Assembly: GCF_018873765.1 (NCBI RefSeq)
Contig: NC_057922.1
Span: 9,933,563 to 9,997,562 of the forward strand
DNA: 64,000 nt
Reading direction: 5' to 3'
Origin: Telopea speciosissima
Taxonomy: Eukaryota > Streptophyta > Magnoliopsida > Proteales > Proteaceae
Below the pieces are notes generated by a model. The model ran no database searches. It had not been told where the DNA came from and saw only the letters and a list, made by a program, of their open reading frames with translations. This document shows, in pieces, positions 11,170 through 21,520 of the stretch; the stretch's first letter is position 1; each line of letters opens with the position of its first letter. The position numbers and the translations under genes were made by a program.

Positions 11170-11510
11170 ACTCGAAGCAGAGAGAACGACAGCCAAGACT
11201 CCAATCCAGTCAAACCCTCACCTTCTAAGGAATCCAAGCCTTTCTCCGAGGGGTCCTTATCGCCCCCAGTACCGGGGCGGGGCGGTGCACATCGTGTAGT
11301 GCAACATCGCCCATATGTGCATGATGGGCCCACTGTACACACATGGGAGGTGCTGCCCCGCACGATGTGCGCACGATAATTTTCCGTCTCCGAGATGACT
11401 GCTGATTAATTAAATGGTGTCACGGTCCCATGGTGTCATTTAGGCATTATCGCAGAAGAAAAGAAACATGGCTTTTGTGAGTATTACGCCTCACTTGACC
11501 CAAACAAAGA
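11170..11510 (-). promoter_or_regulatory. Conserved upstream region of OMT copy 1
   Basis: This segment shares blocks with the upstream DNA of copies 2 and 3: GACTCCAATCCAGTCAAA, a TTAATTAAATGGTGTCA block, and a following CCATGGTGTCATTTAGGCAT. It is probably part of the duplicated promoter. No function is shown by sequence alone. Confidence 0.5.
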
Positions 11511-12089
11511 AATTTCGTGCAGGAAATTTTTTTGCCATTCTTAAATACAAATAATCCTTATAGAGAAGTATTTAAATTTGTTGTCCTCTTCGGTTGAAGT
11601 TGTAAAATGTACATAAGGGTATCAATTTAGAATTGAAACCGACTGTTTAAAATCAAATTGAAGTAAATTGGTTCGGTTTTGATTTTCACAATTAGAATCT
11701 TTTCTAGGTTTGTTTCGATGTCATGTCTAAAAATCATATAAAATTATATTTTTTTAAAAATTTTTAATCAAATATTAATGATAAATTCTTTTTCTTTTGA
11801 GAAAAGGTTGGTAGACTATGATCCTGACAAATAAGGGTTTTTTATGATGATGTGAAAAAAGTTGACCCAAACATTTTAAATATGATCTAAACCGGATATG
11901 AAATCAAATTAAAATCCAAGAAATTGAATACAAAACTGAATAAAAATCGAAACTAAACTGAATTGATTCAATTTTAATTTAAAAAATGTATTCCTATTCT
12001 CGGTTCCGATTTCTTAAATCTATTCGGCAATACGGATTGACATCGGTAGACAATCCAATCGAGTTAACTCTCTTCGGTCCAATCCTCCC
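11511..12089. other. AT-rich spacer between promoter copies
   Basis: I find no methyltransferase exon and no recognised gene. Repeated phrases such as GAATTGAAACCGA and AAATCAAATT suggest a decayed repeat, but I could not define its ends. Confidence 0.45.
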
Positions 12090-12390
12090 TTAAAAATCAA
12101 AAGGCCGATTTAATTAAATGATGTCATGGTGTTTTCTCATTAAAAAAAAAAAATGGTGTCATGGACTCATGCTTTTTTTTTTGGATAAGAAGTCATGGAC
12201 TCATGGTGGCGCCATGTAATCATCTAAACATTACTTTCGGGAAGAGATTAAATGGTGTTATGGTGGTGTCATGGTGTCATAATCGCTAAATCGCCTGCTT
12301 TTTTATTTTTGATAAAATCATAATCGCCTGCCGGTCCATTACTATGTCGCAATTTCTTACCAAGAGAACAAGCATGGGTCATGGGTGGGC
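12090..12390 (-). promoter_or_regulatory. Orphan copy of the OMT promoter region
   Basis: The blocks AAGGCCGATTTAATTAAATG, ATGGTGTCATGG, GGTGGTGTCATGGTGTCAT and CAATTTCTTACCAAGAGAAC occur in the same order as upstream of OMT copy 3 (21340-21520). No OMT exons lie on its downstream (left) side before the copy-1 promoter. It therefore looks like the relic of another array unit whose gene was lost. Confidence 0.5.
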
Positions 12391-12402
12391 ACACAGCACC
12401 AA

Positions 12403-12668
12403 GGTTTTAAAACTCGGAATCGGCCCGATACAATTTCGATCAGGATCAGTTTAGGATTTCAGAATCTAAGCTGTTTTACGGTGAAAATCAAATCGGTTAA
12501 AAAATCAAGAATCAATCCGATTCAAGATGAATTATAAAGAAAATTATTAGGAATCGATCGATTCTAGTTCAATTTCATCGATCCGATTCCGATTCAGGAA
12601 GCATTGATCAGGATCGATGTCAGCCAATTCCGATCCGAATTGGCCGATTCCCGATTTTTTAAACATTG
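12403..12668. mobile_element. Small TIR element (MITE-like)
   Basis: The left end AAGGTTTTAAAACTCGGAATCGG and the right end read backwards, CAATGTTTAAAAAATCGGGA, are imperfect inverted repeats. The interior is a mesh of GATCGAT/CGATTC words. Related sequence occurs near 9345 and 19300 in the OMT introns. Confidence 0.45.
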
Positions 12669-12971
12669 CACGACACTTGTTGTTGTCGTGCATAAATTTC
12701 ATACCTAAACTTATTTAAAAAATTGGTGTAACTTGTAGGGATTTCTTACTAATTTTGGTGTCCCACATGATACACATAATATAGACTTCTCAATTATCTC
12801 ATAAGATTTGATTTGATTTCACAATATTTCTTCGACCCAAATTATAGCTAATTCCATAATAAATGTCACTATTGTGGGAATTGGAATCCTGTTTAATATA
12901 TATTTTTTTTGGTGAAAGAATCCTGTTTGATATGGCGTCTACCTTAATGAGAGGAAGGCCTAATTGTTAAT
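12669..12971. other. spacer without a recognised feature
   Basis: AT-rich DNA; I see nothing that supports a gene or a defined repeat. Confidence 0.4.
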
Positions 12972-13168
12972 TGGGAGAAAAAATGCTAACCGAGTAACCG
13001 GTGCTAAACCACAGCATGTACATGTGTCAGGCACAGTCGCATGCGAAATGATCGGCGCACCCCTAGAAAGGAGAAAAAGAACAGGGGTGCGCTGATCCTT
13101 TCGCACACGACAGTGCCTACGCACAGATACACGGCACGCTTCAGCACCGGTCAGCGTTCCTTTTCCCT
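12972..13168. mobile_element. Near-palindromic MITE
   Basis: The two halves are inverted copies. On the left are ACCGGTGCTAAA, CAGGCACAGTCG and GGCGCACCCCT. On the right, read backwards, are ACCGGTGCTGAA, TAGGCACTGTCG and AGCGCACCCCT. TTGTTA flanks both sides and could be a target duplication, but it is short. Confidence 0.6.
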
Positions 13169-14160
13169 TGTTATTTATAGGACTTTAATTTTCTCTCTAT
13201 CACATCGTCACTTGTGAATCCCACTATGTGAAGTGCATTAGAGGTGACGAAGATAGAGAAATCAGAGTTCTATTAGTTGTCGTAGAGACAGAGTCATAGC
13301 CAATTCAAGTCAAGTGATCAACTCGTCTCAAACACTAGTGAACGATATGCGTTTCAATACTCTGATTTATTATTAGTGATTCATAATTGTATTGGCAAGA
13401 TCCTATTATTTGTTTTTTGTATGAGGATATGAATCGCACACAAATTACGTAGGACCGAGTTTTACTTTAGCCACAGTGAATGGGAATCCATTCATCGCGG
13501 GCTGATAGATGAGCGTGTGTGGGTATAGGGTTTTGTGAACCCTACGATGGTGGCTGAATCTTCACCGGGAAGTAAAGGAAAACTTTGTCCAATTACATGT
13601 GTTTCTTTCGAGGAAAACAAAATTTAAAAAAATCTTAACACTTGTCTGATATAATTTTTTTTTTCCAGGACACTTTCTGATATGAATGGAACCAAATTTT
13701 GTAGGACCCTACTACTTTTGTTTTTTGATAGGTCCTACTCTGTCATATTCTATGGGGGGGGGGGAAAGGGAGATGTGAACCAATCAACCAGGAGACTTGA
13801 ACTCAATACCTCCTGATATCAGTGGGCTTCCACACACCACATGCTACCAAATGCATTGAGCACTTATTCATAGGACCAACCACTTCCTTATTGGCATGGT
13901 TCCAACCCAAATGAATAATTCTACCCAAAAAAAAAACCCAAATAAATAAGGAACATGCCTCCAAAAGTGTATTCAACAAGATGGGATTTTCATATTGACA
14001 CCTCTCAATGTATCAAATGATCTATATACAACCATTTTTTTTTGCCCTTTGGGTGAACATACAATTGTTTTTTTTTTACACAATGAATTTTATTCCAACA
14101 AGAATAAGATGAGTGCTAACTATTACATCTATTTATGGAATTCTATGATAACTATTACAT
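13169..14160. other. intergenic DNA downstream of OMT copy 2
   Basis: No gene is seen. There is a G run at 13755-13764 and several T runs. The stretch near 14080-14160 is the 3' flank of OMT copy 2. A 37-bp unit containing AACTATTACATCTATTTAT is tandemly duplicated here (about 14117-14180). Confidence 0.5.
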
Positions 14161-14521
14161 CTATTTATAAAATTCTATGATTGAGAATGTGCAAGCACAA
14201 CATGCCACACTAATACCAGCAAATCCAGCTTCTCTTGCCAACGCGGTAAATTCTTCTTCTGTCTTCTCCTTTCCTTTAGGGTTCAGATTTGTCATGTACA
14301 ATTCCAATTGCAAGTTGCCTTTATCACCAACATTTGTCTGTGGGGAGGTTGGAGCAATCAACTCCACAACAATCATTTCCATTATCTGGTAATGCTTCGT
14401 AGCAATTTTTTAGTAACTTCAAACATTGTTCATCACTCCAAGTGTGAATTATTGACTGCAAGTTTCATTCAAAACCCATATAAGTGAAATCTGTTGAAAC
14501 TTAAAGGGTCTTCTCTCTCTC

Positions 14522-14700
14522 GGAAAATTATCTCATCCAGTTCCCTGTTTGGTCCAGTTTCTCCAATGCCTATAATAAAGTGGGGGGGACCCCATCTGGG
14601 CAAAGTGTTTAGGCAGGGATAGGGTGGTCATTGTGCCTCCCTTATTATAGGCTCTCGGGGAATTGGGCGAGACAGGGAACTGGAGGGGATCCCCGAAAGG
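14522..14700 (+). mobile_element. Palindromic MITE in OMT copy 2, intron 3
   Basis: CCAGTTCCCTG at 14537-14547 faces CAGGGAACTGG at 14673-14683, with GCCTATAATAA facing TTATTATAGGC further in. The same family occurs in the opposite orientation at 14856-15000. Confidence 0.65.
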
Positions 14701-14855
14701 ATAAGTTTGTTTTATAAAGTTAGAACTTACAATACCTTCATGAAAATTGCATCACCTTTGCGAACACTTGTAAACACATCTCCTCCTACATGTTCCACTC
14801 CTGCAACAAAATCATCGCATGTCCTTCAAGATATTTACTTAAATAAATAATAATA

Positions 14856-15000
14856 AAATCGTAATGCCCGGCCAGTTCACCAGTGCCTCTAACAAGGGGG
14901 CACAATGACCTCCGTATCCCTATTTGGATGGGGTCCATCTCTCTTATTAGAGGTACTGAGGAACTGGGCCGGACAGGGAACTCGAGGAGATAATTTTATC
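14856..15000 (-). mobile_element. Second MITE of the same family, OMT copy 2, intron 2
   Basis: Read on the minus strand it shares AAAATTATCTC, GTTCCCTGTC, GGTCATTGTGCC and the internal GACCCCATC word with the 14522-14700 copy. It ends about 15 bp inside the exon 2 splice donor. Confidence 0.6.
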
Positions 15001-16077
15001 ATTTAGTTAGGCTTACCTGAACAAGGGGGTGATCTTTCTATCACGTGATGCAGATCAAAGTTGATGCCCTTTATGGATGGATACTTGGAGACAATCATGC
15101 TGAGGATTTGTCCAGTTCCTCCGCCTACATCAACCAGAACTCGCAGGCCTTCAAACCCTTTGTATGTGTCAAGTACCTTCTTCATAAAGAGGACATTATT
15201 TTCAAGCATTGAGCTTCTGAAAACCTCAGTCAGTTTAGGGTCCTTCCCAATGTAGTCCACAGCGTTCTCACCATGTGCCTTACAGAATGGAAGCTCGCCC
15301 CCTTCTAGAATTGAATCCTTCAAGTGGTACCTGTGAATAACAAGGAATTAATCAGTGAAAGAGTCACCTTACTTAAATATATAAATGGATAATTTATAAA
15401 GGAATACCAGCTCTTGATTAAAGCGTGATTCTGGATAATAAGCAGCAAGGGAGCCAAGGACCCTCCATCCTTGTTCTTAACAAACAGTTTGGAAGCAGGT
15501 GCCAAGCCATAGACCCTGTGGTCATGGTTGAGGACAGTGCAAGTGAGAAGAGAGTGAGAAACCAGAAGACGAAGCATTCGATCGAGCAGATGGGGTGCAT
15601 TCGGGTTCCGAGTGGGGAGCCGAAATGCGATGTCTAAAGGGGAGAGGCGTGCATCAGGACCGGCTTCGGCTATTATGTCGAACACTTGGAGCTCCACAGC
15701 TGCTTTCAATACCATGGGCAGAACAGAAGCACTCACCATTTGCATGGCCAACAACTGACTCTCTTCTTCTTTTGCATCTTCCATTGTGAATGCCATACTA
15801 CTTAATTTCACCCCTTTTCTGGTTTGTTAATATATCGATCTAAAACCCAGTTAACAAAGCAATTGAAGATGGATCCTCCTAATTAAGAGTACCTCACCGG
15901 TCTCTTTCTTGTAATCTTTAATTCCTAAATACAAGTAATCCTTATAAGGGGTATTTAAATAGGTTGCCCAGTACTTGAGCTCTTCAATTTGAAGTCTCTA
16001 ATTGAGGAATGAAGCTTCCTTGCATCTCCAATGCAATTAGTCAACAGTTCAGTCTCTCTGGTTGTTTTGGTGGTGCG

Positions 16078-16080
<3 letters not shown>

Positions 16081-16109
<29 letters not shown>
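16081..16109. repeat. (TC)n microsatellite upstream of OMT copy 2
   Basis: An uninterrupted run of 14 TC units. Confidence 0.95.
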
Positions 16110-16114
<5 letters not shown>

Positions 16115-16164
16115 AACCATTACATCCACCAGGGGATTAATCAATAAAGAATTAAAGATAGTCT

Positions 16165-16385
16165 ATTAGACTCCAATCCAGTCAACAGTTTCCGGTCAAA
16201 GCCTCCCTCCAAACATCACAAGGCTGAGTAATTAAATGGTGTCATGGTGGTGCCATGGTGTCATATAGGGATCCACCCAGACAGACAGAGACGGAGACCA
16301 CCAGAAATGAGAATTTCACTTGCCAGTCCTTCGTCATGTCACAAATTTCTAGCCAAATGAGCAAACTATATGTATGGCTTGTGTC
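16165..16385 (-). promoter_or_regulatory. Conserved upstream region of OMT copy 2
   Basis: It contains GACTCCAATCCAGTCAACAG, CATCACAAGGCTGAGTAATT and ATGGTGTCATGGTGGTGCCA, shared in order with the regions upstream of copies 1 and 3. It is inferred to belong to the duplicated promoter unit. Confidence 0.5.
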
Positions 16386-16526
16386 AAAATGAAAAGTATA
16401 CATTTCAGAGAATCTCCTCTCGCGTAAATAAATAAGGAAAATGTCTCAAAAATATATTCAAAGATATCCAAAATTACATAAATGCCTCCAGATTACATTT
16501 TAGGGGAGAGGCAAACTTATAATTTA

Positions 16527-17830
16527 GGGTAAATTATACATTACCTCCCTGATTTTTAAACGAAACTCAAATCACCATACAAGACCCCAATATGACAAAT
16601 TAATCTTTACGGTTAGTTTTATGCTATTAAGTGATGATGTCAATCAATTAAAAAAATTTAAATCCCTACACTACCGTTGACCAGGGTTGATTTATGATTT
16701 TACCTTAACCTACAAATTCCATTGTCATCTTCAAGCTCACCAATGAAACACTAAGATCTATTCATCGAATTTCAAAAATTTGAGCAAATAGAAAAAAATC
16801 CAAAGACAAAAGTATCCGAACACACACACTCTCTCTCTCCCTCTCGTTCTTTATGTTCCCCAAAATTAAATTTCTCTTCTCCACCGACCTTTCAGCAAAG
16901 AGAGAGTCGCACAGAGCTAAGGATTGGAGATCTTGGGCTGCCCTAATCATTGCAGAGATTTAGTTCTTGGTTAAGTCGGAATTTGTATTTAAAGATTCTA
17001 ATCTTCCTTTGGGGGGGGGGGGGGGAAGTTTGGTTTGAGTCTCCATTTTCGATGGAGCAAACCCTACCACACATCTTGTTCAGATCCTGAGGTCAAACTC
17101 GCAACCGATTCCTGTTTGAGTTTGGGGTTTACGATCTGATCGAGAAAGGCAGAAATCAAAAGAAAAAGAAGAAGAAGATCGGGAGAAGAGAAACAAAATG
17201 CTGGAGCGCTGCCTTGGAGCTCGTTGTGTTTGACAAATCCAAAGAGCTCTTAGGCATGGTAAGGTCACGATTCTCTGCCTCTTCATGACCGTTATTGTGC
17301 TTCACAGCTACATAGGCAGTGGCAAATTCGGCACCCCTGAACAAGATTTTGAGGAGATAAGGGACCATCTTAGCTTCTGCAAGAGGGCCCAAATTTCCAA
17401 TCTCATTGGAAAGTGCCCATCGTTGCTCATTGTAAGAACTCAAAATCCTGTTCAAACACATGGTTGAGGAGATGAAGCAAATGGATTTCGACCTAAAAAA
17501 AATACATGTTTATGAGTGCTCTATCTGTGTTTACATCAATGACGAAATCGATATGGAAGCAAAAATTGGAGGCTTATGGAAGGTGGGGTTTGGTTTGGCT
17601 TAGGTTTAGTTTTGCAGGAAAGGGGTAGGGTATTTTAGGTTGAAGATGAGGAAGGGTAGTATTGTAAATGTAATTCTAATGTTTTAGTACAAGGGTAAAA
17701 TAGTCTTTTCATACTAATAACTAATAGCAGACTAACACTATTACTGTAGAGGAGGACATTTGAGTATTTTAAAAAACCAGGGGGCGATTTGAGTTTCGTT
17801 TGAAAATCAGGGATGACATGTAATTTACCC
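16527..17830. mobile_element. Mutator-like element with 9-bp target duplication
   Basis: The left end GGGTAAATTATACATTACC and the reverse of the right end, GGGTAAATTACATGTCATCC, match and continue through CCCTGATTTTTAAACGAAAC / CCCTGATTTTCAAACGAAAC and ACTCAAATC. The word TATAATTTA flanks both sides (16518-16526 and 17831-17839), a 9-bp duplication typical of Mutator-like elements. No transposase is present. The GC-richer interior (about 16850-17560) has a poly-G run, a possible ATG context near 17197 and open stretches on both strands that I do not recognise. It may be captured host DNA. Confidence 0.75.
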
Positions 17831-17839
17831 TATAATTTA

Positions 17840-18521
17840 TGAAGGGAAAATGTTTTTTAAGCTGCAAGGGTGGGGGTATGCTAGCACCTCTATGTCTATC
17901 TCTCTCTTCACATTAAATGACCTTGTTACCCTCCTATGTACAATATCGGTTTGTCATACCTCATTGGTGCGTTCCCCTATACTGCTTGCTCAAAAAATAC
18001 TCTCCCTTTTATGAAACTTTAAACATTTTTTACATCTTTCCTAGTTTGATTTAAGTTGAAATTTAACCAATCAAATTGATGAAAGGTCCTCTATCAATAC
18101 ACACCTATATCATATGTGTCATATGACATGTGGCATGTGGAGTGACAAAATATAGATACCACCAACTGTTGAGAAACAATAAATTTCCTACGAACAGTTA
18201 AAATGGGTGTGAGATCCTCTATCACATAGTCGAACCTATGTCTATCGCATAAGATTGGGACTCACACCTTTTTATATTCTTTTATTTTTTAATTTGTCCT
18301 TAAAATGAAGAGAATAGTGGCATTCAGCCTTTATATGGAATATCACAAACTGTTGTTGCTTATATTAGTACTCTTTCATAATAGGATCATGATTTTATTA
18401 GAGTACACAAGTTCATCAACCTTTTTAAAGTTTTGGAGCTTTTTAGTGCATGTAGTTTTCCAAGCCTTTTGTCCAAATCAAATTTATTTCAGCATGAATA
18501 AAATGATGGTAACTATTACAT
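17840..18521. other. spacer downstream of OMT copy 3
   Basis: AT-rich DNA without a supported gene. The last 50 bp resemble the 3' flank of the other OMT copies (a CAGCATGAATAAAATGATGG-like block) and are probably 3' UTR. Confidence 0.45.
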
Positions 18522-19394
18522 TTATTTGTAGAATTCTATGACAGAGAAGGTGTAAGCACAACAAGCCACACTAATACCGGCAAATCCAGCTTCTCTTGCC
18601 AAAGCTGTAAATTCTTCTTCTGTCCTCTCCTTTCCTTTAGAGTTCATATTTGTCATGAACATTTCCATCTGTAAAATGCCTTTAGTAGCAACATTTATCT
18701 CTGGGGAGGTCGGAGCAATCAATTCCACAACAATCACCTTCCCATAATCTGGTAGTGCTTCATAGCAATTTTTCAGTAATTTCAGGCAGTGTTCATCACC
18801 CCATCCGTGAATTATGGACTGCAAGTTTCAATCAAAACCTAACTAGGTAAGTCAAATCTGGTGAAACTTTTTTAAGAACTCCCACAAAAATAGAGTCAAA
18901 AGAGTCACATATAACTGATAGGGAAATGCTGAGGAACAATAGAAGTATTCCTCTAAATCAAGGATATCAAAGGGCTTAACAAAATTTAGATCTTACATAC
19001 CTTCATGAAAATTGCATCACCTTTAGGAATACTTGTAAACATATCTCCTCCGACATGCTCCACGCCTACAACAAAATCATCCCTTGCACTTCAAGATGTT
19101 CATTTAAATAAATAAAATAACATTAACTTAAAAAAAAAAAGAAGGTAAAATAAAGTATGATAGACTTGACCAGGGAATTGGATGGATCTGTTGGACCCCT
19201 GAACCAACAAATAACATAAAATAGATCTAAGAGTTACTATTTAAGCAATCTAAGTTCTCATTTCTCAATATTGGAAGGTCAGAGACTCAGAGTAGGCAAT
19301 GTTTTATAACTAGAAATCGGGCATCGGATCAGTCTCCATTTATTTCGATTCGGAATCAGGTGAAATTGGTATATAAGTCAATCAATTCTGATTT

Positions 19395-19440
<46 letters not shown>

Positions 19441-21032
19441 CTGATCCAATCCCAATCTTATTACCATTGGATGATTTCCATCATACACTGGCCAAGAGTA
19501 ATATGCTCTGTGGACTGATGATTTGGTCAGTCCTGGGTAGTAGGAATTTTCTAGGCAAGTCATGTGTCAAATTTGCTACCATAGTCTTTTCCTTAACTTT
19601 TATAGTTTGATTACTCTTGCTGTTTACCCAAAAAAAAATTACTCTTGCTCATGCAATTCTAGATAAAATTGGCATTTCTCAAACAACTTTAGAGCATCGT
19701 ATCAACATGTAGAAAGCCTACAATGTTCTGGAAATGATTTCATGATTGGGTGATCATTTCAACAAACCGTAAGAACAAGAAAAATTCAAGACTCAACTGA
19801 GCTGCCACATGGGTTATCCTAGATTGGTTTCTAGCCTTGTATGTCTCAGAAAATCACACCCCATCCTCTTTAGGCTTTTGGGCTTTGCTAAACATCAATG
19901 TTCACCCCACTTAATTAATGGGATGATGGGAGGTGTACAGTTTCCTTCAATGTTCAATTTGTTTCCAAGTAAATGTCATGGAAAAAACAATATTTACAAG
20001 TAAAATGTGTACAAAATTTTAGATGTTACTTGAAAATTTTCCTTTTTTATATGGTTTTACAATACCTCAGAGGGTAACGTTAATGTAAACAAAGGGGTTT
20101 CTGAATTTTGTCAATACACCGGTCCTGTAAGTGCAAAAACTATAAACAAAGCATGGAAGCATTAAGGGGCTTAAGTTCTACAAATTTCAATAGCACTAGT
20201 GGAGTTATGGAGTAGTATGAAAGGTCTCATGTAGTTAGGCATACCCGAACAAGGGGGCGCTCTTTCTATGATATGAGGCATATCAAAATTGATGCCTTTA
20301 ATGGATGGATATTTGGAAACAATCATGCTGAGGATTTGTCCAGTCCCTCCGCCTACATCAACCAGAACTTGTAGGCCTTCAAAACCTTTGTATGTATCAA
20401 GAACTTTCTTCATGAGGAGATCGTTGAATTCAAACATTGAGCTTCTGAAAACCTCACCCAGTTTAGGGTTCTTGCCAAGGTAGTCCACAACGTTCTCTCC
20501 ATGTGCCTTGTAGAATAGAGGTTCACCTCCTTCCAGAATTGAATCCTTCAAGTAGTACCTGTGAACAGTGAATTAATCAGTGAAAAAGTCACTACCCATT
20601 ACCAATTATGATGATTATGATGATACATATAAATGGATAATGAACAAAGGAATACCAGCTCTTAATTAAAGCGTCATCTTGGATAAGATGCAGCAAGGGA
20701 GCCAGGGACGCTCCATCCTTGTTCTTGACAAACAGTTTGGAGGCAGGTGCCAAGCTATAGACCCTGTGGTCATGGCTGAGTACAGTGCAAGTGAGAAGAG
20801 AGTGGGAAACCAGAAGACGCAACATACGATCGAGGAGAGAGGGTGCATCTGGGTTCTGAGTGAGGAGACGAGAAGCAATGTCTAGAGGGGAGAGGCTCGC
20901 GCCGGGACCGGCTTCGGCTATTACGTCGAACACATGGAGTTCGACTGCTGCTTTCAATACCATGGGCAGAACAGAAGCACTCACCATTTGCATGGCCAGA
21001 CTCTCTTCTTCTTCTTCCATTGTGAAATCCAT
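18522..21032 (-). CDS. COMT-type O-methyltransferase (array copy 3), four exons
   Basis: Predicted exons are 21032-20656, 20558-20245, 19065-19001 and 18818-18522, with GT/AG borders and phases identical to copy 1. Together they give about 350 residues. Features in order are the dimerisation helix region [15 protein letters not shown], the canonical SAM motif [43 protein letters not shown], the catalytic-His block [10 protein letters not shown], a conserved Glu in VIVVELIAP and [15 protein letters not shown]. All family hallmarks are present, so this copy is likely active on a phenolic substrate in the cytosol. As in the sister copies, the residue after the catalytic His is not the Asp of caffeic acid OMT. 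The GTG at 21047 is not a plausible start; the ATG at 21032 aligns with copies 1 and 2. Confidence 0.87.
19397..19439. repeat. (AT)n microsatellite in OMT copy 3, intron 2
   Basis: A run of about 21 AT units. Confidence 0.95.
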
Positions 21033-21284
21033 ACTACTTAATTTCACCCCTTTCTAGAGTGTTAACTGATAGAAGTTTCTATACCTAAAACCCAGTTAAC
21101 ATAGCAATTGAAGAATGAATTTATGAGAGAATTAGGACATCTTACTTCTAATTGGTTGCCCACTTGAGGTCTTCAATTTGAAGTTGTGAATTGAGCAAAG
21201 AAGTTGCCCTGCATCGTCTACTTTTGTTGAACGGAGTTGAAGCAGAGAGTCGTATACGAAAGTTACAAACAAATAAAAAAGGAC

Positions 21285-21520
21285 GGCTAAGACTCCATTA
21301 ATCCAGTCAAACCGTCACCGGTCCCAAGCCTCCCTCCGATCATCACAAGGCCGATTAATTAAATGGTGTCATGGTGTCATTTAGCCATCATTGTAGCGGA
21401 AATGATCCACAAAAATTTCCCAAACAGACAGCACCAGGGTTAAGAAATTCAACTGCCAGTCCCTCACTCCGTTGCCATATTAACAATTTCTTTGCCAAAA
21501 GCACAAACTTGGGTGGGCCT
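21285..21520 (-). promoter_or_regulatory. Conserved upstream region of OMT copy 3
   Basis: The shared blocks CAAGCCTCCCTCCGATCATC, CCGATTAATTAAATGGTGTC and ATGGTGTCATTTAGCCAT appear in the same order as upstream of copies 1 and 2 and in the orphan copy at 12090-12390. Confidence 0.5.

Larger units (their letters stand above)
14161..15796 (-). pseudogene. COMT-type O-methyltransferase (array copy 2), frameshifted
   Basis: The exons correspond one-to-one with the other copies: 15796-15408, 15330-15017, 14800-14736 and 14455-14161. Exons 2 and 3 have exactly the same lengths as in copies 1 and 3 (314 and 65 bp). Exon 4 is 295 bp instead of 297. Two bases are missing after CCAGATAATGGAAA near 14373, so the frame runs into TGA about 15 codons later and loses roughly the last 70 residues, including the [12 protein letters not shown] block. 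The SAM loop [10 protein letters not shown] and the catalytic-His block [10 protein letters not shown] lie upstream of the break and are intact. The gene is therefore either a pseudogene or makes a truncated protein. The apparent start at 15811 is a GTG; the ATG at 15796 matches the start of copy 3. Confidence 0.8.

Noticed and set aside
11580-12050. Possible hAT element starting TAAGGGTATCAATTTAG
   Set aside because: The expected inverted partner end was not found and no target duplication could be defined.
15797-15811. Longer start (MKLSS...) for OMT copy 2
   Set aside because: The codon at 15811 is GTG, not ATG. The ATG at 15796 aligns with the start of the other copies.
16084-16110. Repeat array as a CRISPR-like structure
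   Set aside because: It is a simple TC microsatellite without spacers, in a plant nuclear genome.
21033-21047. Longer start for OMT copy 3
   Set aside because: Also a GTG codon; the ATG at 21032 is the credible start.
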